Source: RGIG8244 sp045592785
GTDB taxonomy: Bacteria > Verrucomicrobiota > Lentisphaeria > Victivallales > UBA1829
Assembly (NCBI GenBank): GCA_045592785.1
Contig: JAZNVL010000010.1
Span: 1 to 64,000 of the forward strand
Length of the DNA stretch: 64,000 bases
Direction of reading: 5' to 3'
Under the pieces are notes generated by a model. That model was not told the origin of the DNA and did no database searches. It was given only the letters and a program-made list of their open reading frames with translations. Positions within the stretch are counted from its first letter, which is position 1, and each line of letters begins with the position of its first letter. Position numbers and translations under genes: made by a program. Positions 41,426 to 50,254 of this stretch are shown piece after piece.

Positions 41426-41460
41426 GAACAGGTATTTTCAAAACGTAACAAAGGATTTGT

Positions 41461-42270
41461 ATGAGCGGACCATTGTTGAATCTTCTCTTTTTCGGTGACG
41501 TGGTGGGCAAAGGCGGACGGCGTGCTGTTGCCGCATTGACCCCGCAACTCCGGAAAAAATATAACTGTCAGTTCGTCGTCGCCAACGCCGAAAACTGCGC
41601 GTGCGGTGCCGGGCTGACACGATCCAGTCTCGGGGATATGCCCGATGTGGATGTGTTCACTGCCGGTGATCATGTGTGGGACCGGAAAGAATTTGAGCAG
41701 GAAATTTCCGGGATCAAAAATGTGATCCGCCCTGCCAATCTCTCCCGTTTGCAGCCGGGGAAAGGATGGGATCATTTCCGGAATCCGGCTGGCGGCGAAG
41801 TCGCAGTCATCTCTCTCATGGGCAAAGTATTTATGAAAGACAGTGCATATTGTCCGTTTGAGACCGTGGAACAGATCCTCAAAGAGATCCCCATCACGGT
41901 CAAATGTATCCTCGTGGACTTCCATGCGGAAGCCACCAGCGAGAAGATCGCCATGGGACACTTCCTCAAAGGAAAAGTGACTGCCGTTTTCGGCACGCAT
42001 ACCCACGTTCAGACGGCGGATGCCAAGATCCTGCCCGGGGGGACCGCGTACATTTCTGATGTGGGCATGGTGGGCGGCGCGGATTCCATTCTGGGACGTG
42101 ATTGCGACAGTGTTCTGCGGAAGTTCCGGACCGGGATGCCGACGAAACTGGAAGTGGTGGAAGAAAATATCCGGTACGATGCCGTTGTACTTACTTATGA
42201 AATGATGACCGGGCGGGCGGTTTCTCTGACCCCGGTCTCTGAACTTTTTGACCCTGAAAAGGAGATATGA
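41461..42270 (+). CDS. ymdB: YmdB-family metallophosphoesterase (TIGR00282)
   Basis: 269 residues. FFGDVVGKGGRRAV at the N-terminus, VVANAENCACGAGLT, DVFTAGDHVWDRKE, LVDFHAEATSEKIAMGHFL, AVFGTHTHVQTADAKILPGGTAYISDVGMVGG and SILGRD are the diagnostic TIGR00282 blocks. YmdB of Bacillus cleaves 2',3'-cyclic nucleotides and affects biofilm formation and RNA turnover. The start has AAAGGA. Its stop overlaps the nadC region (42267). Confidence 0.94.
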   Translation: MSGPLLNLLFFGDVVGKGGRRAVAALTPQLRKKYNCQFVVANAENCACGAGLTRSSLGDMPDVDVFTAGDHVWDRKEFEQEISGIKNVIRPANLSRLQPGKGWDHFRNPAGGEVAVISLMGKVFMKDSAYCPFETVEQILKEIPITVKCILVDFHAEATSEKIAMGHFLKGKVTAVFGTHTHVQTADAKILPGGTAYISDVGMVGGADSILGRDCDSVLRKFRTGMPTKLEVVEENIRYDAVVLTYEMMTGRAVSLTPVSELFDPEKEI

Positions 42271-42272
42271 TC

Positions 42273-43136
42273 ATGGCGATTCCTGAACTCGATTTCAAAC
42301 GGATCGATACACTCGTGGACCTGGCATTGAGCGAAGACCTGGATGAACGCGGTGACGTCACCACAGAATCCGTTATTCCTGCCGAACTGAAAGTCAAAGC
42401 CGTTCTGCTGGCAAAAGAATGGCTTGTCTGTGCCGGGATGCCGGTGGCGGAACGGGTCTTCAAAAAACTCTGTCCCGATCTGGAATTCAAGGCTCTTGTC
42501 AAGGAAGGTGCGGAGTGTATCCCCGGTACCATCATGGCAGAGATCAGCGGTCCCGCACGCCCCATTCTGGAAGGCGAACGGACCGCATTGAACTTTTTAC
42601 AGCGTCTCTGCGGCGTGGCGACGATGTCCCACCGTTATCAGGCACTTGCCGGAGATAAACTGCATGTTCTGGATACCCGTAAGACCACTCCCGGCTGGCG
42701 GAATCTGGAAAAATATGCCGTCGCCACGGGAGGCGCATACAATCACCGGATCGGGCTCTTCGACCGTGTCATGTTGAAAGACAATCACCGTGAACTGGCG
42801 GGGTTGGAAGGTGCGGGCGGGATCCTGCGTTCGGTGGAACGCGCCCGTGCGAAATATCCGGATCTGGAAGTGGAAGTGGAGATCGACTCACTGGAAGAAC
42901 TCAATGAAGCACTGGAATCCAAAGCGGAATACATCCTGCTGGATAACATGAGCTGTTCCGATATGGCGAAAGCGGTCCGGATCACCGACGGCAGAGCCAA
43001 ACTGGAAGCCAGCGGAAATGTCACCATCGGCAGGATCGAAGAGATCGCCGCGACCGGTGTGGATTTTGTTTCCTCCGGCGCACTGACACACTCCGTCAAA
43101 TCCTGCGACATCTCTCTGGATATCGTTCCGGCGTAA
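42273..43136 (+). CDS. nadC: Nicotinate-nucleotide pyrophosphorylase (carboxylating)
   Basis: About 287 residues from MAIPELDFKRID at 42273, where GGAG has eight-base spacing; the ATG at 42267 is too close to it. Converts quinolinate and PRPP to nicotinate mononucleotide in NAD synthesis. LNFLQRLCGVATMSHRY, VLDTRKTTPGWRNLEKYAVATGGAYNHRIGLFDRVMLKDNH and the C-terminal LEASGNVTIGRIEEIAATGVDFVSSGALTHSV are unmistakable. Confidence 0.97.
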   Translation: MAIPELDFKRIDTLVDLALSEDLDERGDVTTESVIPAELKVKAVLLAKEWLVCAGMPVAERVFKKLCPDLEFKALVKEGAECIPGTIMAEISGPARPILEGERTALNFLQRLCGVATMSHRYQALAGDKLHVLDTRKTTPGWRNLEKYAVATGGAYNHRIGLFDRVMLKDNHRELAGLEGAGGILRSVERARAKYPDLEVEVEIDSLEELNEALESKAEYILLDNMSCSDMAKAVRITDGRAKLEASGNVTIGRIEEIAATGVDFVSSGALTHSVKSCDISLDIVPA

Positions 43137-43147
43137 GAGGTTTTATT

Positions 43148-43996
43148 ATGCTGGAAGACAGAGATTACATGCGGCGCAGACGCGGTGGACGGGAAGAGAA
43201 TGACCCGGCATCCGGAATGCGTTGTCTCTTCACATTGATCGTGGTCAATGTGGTCGCCTGGATCCTGTTCCGGGGACACACACTTGCCTTGATCCCGGGT
43301 GAATTTCAGTCCGGGGCATTCTGGCAGCCGTTGACCGCCATGTTTCTTCATGGCGGCTTATGGCATATCTTTTTCAATATGTTCTCACTTTACATCTTCG
43401 GGCAGATCGCGGCTCCGGAACTGGGACCGAAACGATTTCTTGCCTTGTATTTCGTCTCCGGACTGTTCGGGAATCTGCTCTGGCTTGCGCTGAACTGGAA
43501 TGCGCCGGCAGCTCTGGTGGGCGCATCGGGTGCCGTCATGGGTGTCATCATGGCGGCGGCAATGATCGCCCCGGACGTGGAAATGTTTCTGCTGTTCATC
43601 CCGTTCCCGGTGAAATTGCGGACCATGGCGATCGTGTTTCTTGCGCTGGAAATTTTCAGTGAGCTTTCCAACCGTCACAGCAATGTGGCGTATCTCGCCC
43701 ATATCGGCGGGTTCATCGCCGGATATCTGATGATGACTCTCTTCTTCCGCCAGTATGTCCGGTGGAATCCCCTTGCAGGCAAATCGGGTCCCCAGCGGAA
43801 AATGCCCCACGGCTGGCACATGAACGGGGAAGCTCCACCTCCCCCGAAATCCGGCACAGGTACCGGCCCGGTCAGTCAGCGTGAACTGGATTATCTGCTT
43901 GACAAGATCTCCCGGGAAGGGATCAACGCCTTGAGCGAGCAGGAAATGGAACGGCTGCGGCAGGCGCGTGAACAGATGCGCGGCGGACAGCCGTAA
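43148..43996 (+). CDS. Rhomboid-family intramembrane serine protease
   Basis: 282 residues with six membrane helices in the middle. Residues 66-80 include HGGLWHIFFNMFS (family H-x3-N), catalytic Ser127 in VGASGAVMG, and catalytic His185 in YLAHIGGFIAGY. The N-terminus is charged and cytoplasmic (MRRRRGGREEN). The C-terminal tail of about 80 residues includes the SHOCT-like stretch LDYLLDKISREGINALSEQEMERLRQAREQM, often seen in PVC rhomboids. Follows nadC by 11 bases. Confidence 0.92.
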   Translation: MLEDRDYMRRRRGGREENDPASGMRCLFTLIVVNVVAWILFRGHTLALIPGEFQSGAFWQPLTAMFLHGGLWHIFFNMFSLYIFGQIAAPELGPKRFLALYFVSGLFGNLLWLALNWNAPAALVGASGAVMGVIMAAAMIAPDVEMFLLFIPFPVKLRTMAIVFLALEIFSELSNRHSNVAYLAHIGGFIAGYLMMTLFFRQYVRWNPLAGKSGPQRKMPHGWHMNGEAPPPPKSGTGTGPVSQRELDYLLDKISREGINALSEQEMERLRQAREQMRGGQP

Positions 43997-44030
43997 GGCA
44001 GGAAAACATTCAACCATAAAGGTGTTACTT

Positions 44031-45002
44031 ATGAAAAAATTATTACTCATTCTGACGGCGGCGGCAGTAGTCATTTTCACAGGCTGCAAACCGGCTGAAA
44101 CCAATCAAAACGGCGAAAAACAGATCAGGATCGGGGTCTCCATCCCGGCGGCATCCCACGGCTGGTCCGCAGGTGTGGTCTGGCACGCCGAACAGATGAA
44201 GAAAAAACTGGAAGCGGAAAACAAAAACGTGAAAGTGTTGATCGCAGCCAGTACCGATGCCGCAGATCAGGTCAACCGCATCGAAAACCTGCTGGTGCAG
44301 AATGTGGATGCACTGGTCGTCATGGCGCAGGAACCCGAACCTTTGCAACAGGTGTGTGAGCGCGCGAAGAAGAAAGGTAAATTCCTGGTGATCGTTTCCA
44401 ATCCGTTGAAGGAACCGGTGCAGGATGTATTTGTGAACGGCGACAATGCCGGATTCGGATCCGCGGCCGCGGAAGCCATGGGCAAAGAACTCAACGGCAA
44501 GGGCAACATCGTGCTGATGGAAGGGTATTCCTCTCCCATCAACACAACACGGATCGAAGCATTCCGGAAGACGCTTGCGGAAAAATATCCGGATATCAAG
44601 ATCCTGGATTCCCGTCTGGCGTATTACAGCGCGGAAAAGGCGTTGGCTCTCATGGAAAATTACCTGCAGAAGTTCAAAGATGAAACCATCGACGGTGTAT
44701 GGGCGGGCGATGATGATGCCCTTCTCGGCGCACTCAAAGCATGTACCGAAAGCCATAACAAGACCATCAAGACCATCATCGGCGGCGGCGGATCCTCCAA
44801 AGTCGTCAAAATGATCATGGATAAAAACCCGCTGGTCCACACCACGGTGACCTACCCCCCCGCCATCATCAAGGAAGGGATCCAGGCAGCTTATGACGGT
44901 CTGAAAGACCCGGCGAAAGTGGTTGCGGAACGCACCGTTCCCTCCGAGATCGTCAACATTGAGAATGCTGAAAAATATTATTTCCCCGATTCCAATTATT
45001 GA
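44031..45002 (+). CDS. Sugar ABC-type substrate-binding lipoprotein (orphan)
   Basis: About 323 residues. Start MKKLLLILTAAAVVIFTGCKPAE at 44031, with lipobox FTGC at Cys20. A type I periplasmic-binding fold (RbsB/Peripla_BP_4): IRIGVSIPAASHGWSAGVVWHAEQMKKKL, QVNRIENLLVQNVDALVVM, GKGNIVLMEGYSSPINTTRIEAFRKTL and AAYDGLKDP. It should bind a sugar or polyol. No permease or ATPase gene is next to it; galK follows with the stop and start region touching, suggesting galactose as ligand. Confidence 0.9.
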   Translation: MKKLLLILTAAAVVIFTGCKPAETNQNGEKQIRIGVSIPAASHGWSAGVVWHAEQMKKKLEAENKNVKVLIAASTDAADQVNRIENLLVQNVDALVVMAQEPEPLQQVCERAKKKGKFLVIVSNPLKEPVQDVFVNGDNAGFGSAAAEAMGKELNGKGNIVLMEGYSSPINTTRIEAFRKTLAEKYPDIKILDSRLAYYSAEKALALMENYLQKFKDETIDGVWAGDDDALLGALKACTESHNKTIKTIIGGGGSSKVVKMIMDKNPLVHTTVTYPPAIIKEGIQAAYDGLKDPAKVVAERTVPSEIVNIENAEKYYFPDSNY

Positions 45003-45019
45003 AAGAAAGTGATTTGATT

Positions 45020-46174
45020 ATGAAAGAAAAAGCAAACATCATTGAAATGTTCCGCAACCGTTTCGGCAGCGATCCCGCGGTCGCGGCATCTGCTCCGGGC
45101 AGATTGGAAATCCTGGGGAACCACACGGACTATAACGAAGGTTTTGTGTTGAGTGTGGCGGTTGGTCAGACTACCGATGTCGCCATGACCCCCATCGAAG
45201 GCAGAGAATGTATCATCCATGAAAACGGGAAAGATCATTTTCTGAATCTGGATGAGATCGACGTCAAGATCCCGGGCGACTGGCGCAATTATCTCAAAGG
45301 TCTTCTGGTGGAACTCCGCCGTCGCGGATTCACGGTGAAAGCCTTCAACGCCGCGCTCACCAGCAACGTGCCGCTCTCCGCCGGGATGAGCAGTTCCGCC
45401 GCACTGGAAATGGCATTCGCTTACGCCATCAAAACGGTGAATAATATCGAACTCTCTCTCCCCGACTGGGCGCGTGTCGGTCAGGCGGTGGAAAATAAAT
45501 TCCTGGGGCTCAACTCCGGTCTTCTGGACCAGTTCAGTTCGCTCTACGGACAGGAAAATGCGGTGATCCATTGCGACTTCCGTACAGTGGAAGTGTTGCA
45601 GACGGTCCCCATGCCTGCGGGCTGGAAACTGGTGGTCGCCAATACGCTTGTCAAGCACAATCTGGTGGAGTCCGACTACAATCTGCGCCGTATTTCCTGC
45701 GAAAATGCACGGAACGCGATTGCACAGAAACATCCGGAAGTCAAAGCACTCCGGGATGTCTCCCCTGCTCTTCTGGAAGCATGCAAAGCCGATCTGGACC
45801 CGGTGGATTACGCCCGTGCCCTGCATGTGGTGGGCGAAGATGACCGTGTCATGCGCGGAGTGGAACTTCTGAAATCGGGCAACGTGGAAGGCTTCGGCAA
45901 ACTGCTTTTCGAAAGTCACGAAAGCTCCAAAAACAATTTCGAAAACAGTTGTCCGGAACTGGATGTGCTGGTGGAACTGGCTCATTCCATCCCCGGCTGT
46001 GCAGGCGCACGTCTTTCCGGCGGCGGATTCGGTGGGATCAGTATTCACCTGGTGAAGGAAGAAGCTGCCGAAGAATACTGCAAACGTCTGGAAACAGCAT
46101 ACGAAACCACCACAGGCAAAAAGATCGACACCGTGATCTGCTCCATCGGGAACGGCGCACGGATCATTGCCTGA
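45020..46174 (+). CDS. galK: Galactokinase
   Basis: About 384 residues from MKEKANIIEMFRNRFG at 45020, a usual GalK length. GHMP-family motifs in order: APGRLEILGNHTDYNEGFVLSVAV (galactose binding), NVPLSAGMSSSAALEMAFAYA (ATP loop) and GARLSGGGFGGISIHLVKEE (motif 3). NSGLLDQFSSLYG includes the catalytic Asp. Phosphorylates galactose in the Leloir pathway; galT and galE are not in the window. Cotranscribed with the sugar-binding lipoprotein. Confidence 0.95.
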   Translation: MKEKANIIEMFRNRFGSDPAVAASAPGRLEILGNHTDYNEGFVLSVAVGQTTDVAMTPIEGRECIIHENGKDHFLNLDEIDVKIPGDWRNYLKGLLVELRRRGFTVKAFNAALTSNVPLSAGMSSSAALEMAFAYAIKTVNNIELSLPDWARVGQAVENKFLGLNSGLLDQFSSLYGQENAVIHCDFRTVEVLQTVPMPAGWKLVVANTLVKHNLVESDYNLRRISCENARNAIAQKHPEVKALRDVSPALLEACKADLDPVDYARALHVVGEDDRVMRGVELLKSGNVEGFGKLLFESHESSKNNFENSCPELDVLVELAHSIPGCAGARLSGGGFGGISIHLVKEEAAEEYCKRLETAYETTTGKKIDTVICSIGNGARIIA

Positions 46175-46185
46175 TCAAATCACAC

Positions 46186-47019
46186 TCATTTTTCCCGGTA
46201 GTGTTTCGGCGAGACCCCATGGATCTGACGGAATACCCGGGAAAAATAATATTCATCTCTGAATCCAAGCATCCGGGCGATCTCCCGGATGTTTTTGTTG
46301 CTGTCCGAAAGCAATCGGGCGGCGGCTGACATCTTTTCCACCAGAAGGTAATGATAGGGCGTCATCCCCGTTTCGTTACGGAAAACCCGGATGGTTTGTG
46401 CGGGGGAACGGCCCGCAGCAGCCGCGATCTCCGCCAGTTCCGGCATCGGTTTCATCAAACGGGAACGCAGGAATCCGGAGACCTGTTTCGTGATGGTGGA
46501 ATATTGTTCTTCCGGGTCATTCTGAACAGAGGCAGCCAGCAGACGGATGATCTGCATCAGACGGTGTTCCATGAAGGGCAGAATGTGTTCCCGCGGCAGT
46601 TCTTTCAACGTATGCACGGCACTCTTGATGAGTTCGCCCGCATCCCTGACATCCGGGAAAAGAAAGTGTTCGGCGATCCCGTAACTCTCACGCAGAGAAT
46701 CCGGCAGCGGACCGGAAAGGTTGAACCAGTATTTGATCCAGGGATCATCCGCACTGGAACGGTAGGAATGGGAACGCCATGCCGGCGCAATATACACACT
46801 GCCGGGTCCCGGATGATACTCCACGCCATCCACGGTCAACGTGCCGTGTCCCTGCTCCACATACTCAAAAACCGTCACAGTCTGGGGCGGACGTGAGATA
46901 TTGTAATGGGGTCCGCAGAGAGACATTCCGGCGAGTCCGATATTAAGCGGTCCGCCTTCTTTGAGATCGAGAAAAGTCTGAATATCTTCTTTTTCTTCCA
47001 TAATGTTCATATTATCCAT
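46186..47019 (-). CDS. AraC-family transcriptional regulator
   Basis: About 277 residues; the ATG at 47019 has no clear ribosome site, and ATG codons shortly downstream are alternatives. N-terminal cupin: TVFEYVEQGHGTLTVDGVEYHPGPGSVYIAPAWRSHSY. C-terminal double helix-turn-helix: MPELAEIAAAAGRSPAQTIRVFRNETGMTPYHYL and IREIARMLGFRDEYYFSRVFRQIHGVSPKHYR. Divergent from the GH2-murC-glutaminase-like genes and most likely their regulator. Confidence 0.92.
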   Translation of the reverse strand: MDNMNIMEEKEDIQTFLDLKEGGPLNIGLAGMSLCGPHYNISRPPQTVTVFEYVEQGHGTLTVDGVEYHPGPGSVYIAPAWRSHSYRSSADDPWIKYWFNLSGPLPDSLRESYGIAEHFLFPDVRDAGELIKSAVHTLKELPREHILPFMEHRLMQIIRLLAASVQNDPEEQYSTITKQVSGFLRSRLMKPMPELAEIAAAAGRSPAQTIRVFRNETGMTPYHYLLVEKMSAAARLLSDSNKNIREIARMLGFRDEYYFSRVFRQIHGVSPKHYREK

Positions 47020-47039
47020 CAAAAATGTTCATATTCGGA

Positions 47040-47068
47040 TTGAAATCACGAAAACATGATAATATATT
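47040..47068 (+). promoter_or_regulatory. Promoter of the GH2 operon with AAAACATGAT repeats
   Basis: TTGAAA (47040-47045), 17-base spacer, TATATT (47063-47068). The decamer AAAACATGAT lies in the spacer (47051-47060) and again at 47095-47104, 44 bases later, just before the ribosome site; possible AraC-protein sites. Confidence 0.6.
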
Positions 47069-47119
47069 ACACTATGTTTCACTTTTCAAGTAAAAAAACA
47101 TGATCAAGGAGAAGATCGT

Positions 47120-48928
47120 ATGACTGACATTCCCAGACCGGAGTATCCCCGTCCGCAATTCGTTCGTAATGAATGGATCAATCTGAACGGGACCGCATGG
47201 ACATTTGAATTTGATTTCGGCAAATCCGGCATTGCGCGCGGCTGTCACAAAGCCACCGGGTTCGATACGGCGATCAACGTCCCGTTCTGTCCGGAAAGCA
47301 CACTCTCCGGGATCGGGCACACCGATTTCATCGAACAGTTGTTCTATCACCGGAAACTGGAGATCCCGACGGACTGGGAAGGGAAACGGATCCTGCTCCA
47401 TTTCGGCGCGGTGGATTATGAATGTGTGGGTTATCTCAACGGAGTGGAAGTGGGACGTCATACCGGCGGCAGCAGTTCATTCACATTCGACCTCACAGGC
47501 AAAGCTCTCCCCGGCAATACATACGATTTCGTTCTGTTCGTGAAAGATGATGTCCGGAGCGGGAACCAGATGAGTGGCAAGCAGTCTCCCCGTTACGAAT
47601 CCCACGGCTGTTTTTACACCCGTGTCACAGGGATCTGGCAGACGGTCTGGCTGGAACCGGTGGCGATGTACGGACTGAAACGTTGTTTCATCACGCCGGA
47701 CCTGGACAACGGCATGTTCCATTTCAAGCCGGAACTTTATCAGGAAAAACCGGGGATGCGTTTGCAGATCAAAGTGAAAGCCGGCGGTCAGGAAGTGGGC
47801 TCCGCAGAAATGGCGGCAGTCAGCGGAATGTCCTGCAGCGTTGCGCTCTCTTTCATCAACGCCTGGGCTCCCGGCAATCCGTTCCTGTATGATATTGAAT
47901 ACACGCTGACCGATAACGGCACTGTGATCGATCAGGTTTCCTCCTACTGCGGACTCCGCAAGATCCATATCGAAGGGAACAAAGTCTTCCTGAACAACAA
48001 GCAGTTCTATTTCCGTCTTGTGCTGGATCAGGGATTCTACCGGACCGGGATCTGGACCGCGCCCACCGATGCTGATCTCAAACAGGATATCGAACTCTCC
48101 ATGGCATGCGGGTTCAACGGCGCACGTCTGCATCAGAAAGTGTTTGAAGACCGTTTCCATTACTGGGCGGATAAACTCGGTTACATCACCTGGGGTGAAT
48201 CGCCTTCCTGGGGCGTCTATTTCCTGGCTCCCCGCTGGGGTGATGGTGTCGCGCACACCATGGAACAGTATTGGTGTTCTTACGGCAGATTCAAGATGGA
48301 ATGGCGCGAGATCATGGAACAGTGCACGAATCATCCCTCCATCGTTGCCTGGTCTCCCGCCAACGAAACAGCGCACATGGAACGGATCGATTATTACAAG
48401 TCCACGCTGACCGATATCTATGACATGACCAAGCTGATCGACCCGACCCGGCCCTGTAATGAAACCAGCGGATATCATCATGTGAAGACAGACCTGTGGA
48501 CCGTCCACGCGTATCGCAAGGATGCGGAATCGCTGAAAAAGACGTTGACCGGCGAAGAACAGGGCAGCAAGTATCCCGTGTTCATGCTGACTCCGGCCTT
48601 CGAATATGAAGCGTACAAGGGACAGCCCTACATCAATGACGAGTTCGGCGGGTTCATGTATCTGCCCCCGGATAAAACCGGACGGTTCGCGGAAAACACC
48701 TGGGGTTATTACGGCATGGAGATCAAGAACGATGATGAATTCCTCGCCAAGATCAAAGAACAGACCATTGTCATGGCGGAACTCCCCGATTTCTCCGGGT
48801 ATTGCTACACCCAGCTGACTGACGTGGAACAGGAACAGAACGGCGTTCTCACCTACGACCGTGTGCCGAAAGCACCCCTGCAGAAACTCCGCGATGCGTT
48901 CTGTGTCAACCCGGAATGGTTTGAATAA
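47120..48928 (+). CDS. Glycoside hydrolase family 2 protein
   Basis: 602 residues. N-terminal sugar-binding jelly roll (FEFDFGKSGIARG to SSSFTFDLTGKALPGN), a middle Ig-like domain, then the TIM barrel. Acid/base Glu416 lies in HPSIVAWSPANE and the likely nucleophile Glu508 in INDEFGGFMYLP. GFNGARLHQKVFEDRFHYWADKLG matches the barrel entry of beta-galactosidase/beta-glucuronidase types. No signal peptide, so it would act on imported glycosides. AAGGAG precedes the start. Substrate not determined; beta-galactosides or beta-glucuronides are possible. Confidence 0.9.
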   Translation: MTDIPRPEYPRPQFVRNEWINLNGTAWTFEFDFGKSGIARGCHKATGFDTAINVPFCPESTLSGIGHTDFIEQLFYHRKLEIPTDWEGKRILLHFGAVDYECVGYLNGVEVGRHTGGSSSFTFDLTGKALPGNTYDFVLFVKDDVRSGNQMSGKQSPRYESHGCFYTRVTGIWQTVWLEPVAMYGLKRCFITPDLDNGMFHFKPELYQEKPGMRLQIKVKAGGQEVGSAEMAAVSGMSCSVALSFINAWAPGNPFLYDIEYTLTDNGTVIDQVSSYCGLRKIHIEGNKVFLNNKQFYFRLVLDQGFYRTGIWTAPTDADLKQDIELSMACGFNGARLHQKVFEDRFHYWADKLGYITWGESPSWGVYFLAPRWGDGVAHTMEQYWCSYGRFKMEWREIMEQCTNHPSIVAWSPANETAHMERIDYYKSTLTDIYDMTKLIDPTRPCNETSGYHHVKTDLWTVHAYRKDAESLKKTLTGEEQGSKYPVFMLTPAFEYEAYKGQPYINDEFGGFMYLPPDKTGRFAENTWGYYGMEIKNDDEFLAKIKEQTIVMAELPDFSGYCYTQLTDVEQEQNGVLTYDRVPKAPLQKLRDAFCVNPEWFE

Positions 48929-48932
48929 TCTT

Positions 48933-50252
48933 ATGTTGTCCACCCTTCTTGCACAATTTCAGACACCGGATGCCGCCGTCCATTTTATCGGGTGCGGCGG
49001 TGCCGGAACTGCGCCTCTGCTCCGGATCTTTCACGAGCTCCGGTTCCGGGTGTCGGGGTCCGACCTCATTGACAACCGGGAAACGGAAGCCCTGCGGAAT
49101 ATGGGGATCCCTGTATTCACCGGGGCGCATGATGCCGCGCATCTGCCCGAAGCGGAACGTCTGCTTGTGGTCCACACCTCTGCCGCCGAAAGCAGCAATC
49201 CGGAATTACAGGAAGCAGTCCGCCGCAATGCCGTGATCCTGCGCCGTGGCGAAGCGTTGGCGGAAGCAGCGAAACTTTTCCCGCAGGTCATCGCGGTCAG
49301 CGGTTCCCACGGGAAGACCTCGGTGACAGCCATGCTTTCTTTTGCGCTCCGGGAACTGGGCGAAGATCCCGGATTCCTGATTGGCGGCACACTCCCCTGT
49401 TTTCCGGCTTCGGGGACTGCCGGGGCGGGCTCCATTTTCATCACGGAAGCGGATGAAAGCGACGGCACGCACACGTTGATCCACTCCACCATCGGGATCG
49501 TGACCAATATGGAAGACGATCATGTGTGGAGTCTGGGCGGATTCCATATCCTGCAACAGAACTTCCGCACTTTCGCGGACCAGGCGGAAACCCTTGTTTA
49601 CTGCGCGGATGTCAATACGGATGCGTTGTACCGTGAACGTCAGAACGGCGTGATCCGGATCGCGGAATGGGATAAGAACGTGTTTTCCGAAAAGGAATTC
49701 TCAACCCGCGGCGATTTCCATTTGAAAAATGAGTATACCGTACTCCTCGCGCTGGAACGGATGGGGTATCCCCGGCAGAAGATCCTTGCCGCATTGGAAA
49801 AATTCCCCGGCGTGGACCGGCGTATGACGGTGCATTATGACACCCCGGCACTGCGCATTATGGAGGATTATGCTCATCATCCCACGGAATTGCGGGAATC
49901 CATCAAGGCGTTCCGCAAGACAAATCCCGGCCGCCGACTGGTGATCGCATTCCAGCCCCACCGTTACGCACGGCTGGAACGGTATTTCCACGAATTTGCA
50001 CAGGAATTGAAAGGTGCGGACCGCTGTTACATACTCCCCGTTTTCGCCGCGTGGACGGGAAAAGGCAGGTATACATCCGACGATCTGGCGGAAGCGGCAG
50101 GCGCGCTCTCTCTCCACGGGACATTTGAAGAAATGGCGGGAACGATCTGCGCCGATCTCCGGAACAATGATTTACTTTGTATTATCGGTGCAGGTGACGG
50201 CAAAGAGCTGATCCCGCATTGTTTGTCTTTAACTCAAAATAAGGATTTATGA
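48933..50252 (+). CDS. murC: UDP-N-acetylmuramate--L-alanine ligase
   Basis: About 439 residues from MLSTLLAQFQ, four bases after the GH2 stop. Mur-ligase domains in order: Rossmann start VHFIGCGGAGTAPLLRIF with VSGSDL, ATP loop VSGSHGKTSVTAM (Lys128), ITEADESDGT, NMEDDH, then C-terminal EDYAHHPTELRESIKAFR, AFQPHRYARLERYF and FAAWTGKGRYTSDDLAE. These are MurC rather than Mpl features, though slightly short. Adds L-alanine to UDP-MurNAc. Its place in a hydrolase operon, away from a division cluster, is unusual. Confidence 0.9.
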   Translation: MLSTLLAQFQTPDAAVHFIGCGGAGTAPLLRIFHELRFRVSGSDLIDNRETEALRNMGIPVFTGAHDAAHLPEAERLLVVHTSAAESSNPELQEAVRRNAVILRRGEALAEAAKLFPQVIAVSGSHGKTSVTAMLSFALRELGEDPGFLIGGTLPCFPASGTAGAGSIFITEADESDGTHTLIHSTIGIVTNMEDDHVWSLGGFHILQQNFRTFADQAETLVYCADVNTDALYRERQNGVIRIAEWDKNVFSEKEFSTRGDFHLKNEYTVLLALERMGYPRQKILAALEKFPGVDRRMTVHYDTPALRIMEDYAHHPTELRESIKAFRKTNPGRRLVIAFQPHRYARLERYFHEFAQELKGADRCYILPVFAAWTGKGRYTSDDLAEAAGALSLHGTFEEMAGTICADLRNNDLLCIIGAGDGKELIPHCLSLTQNKDL

Positions 50253-50254
50253 TC

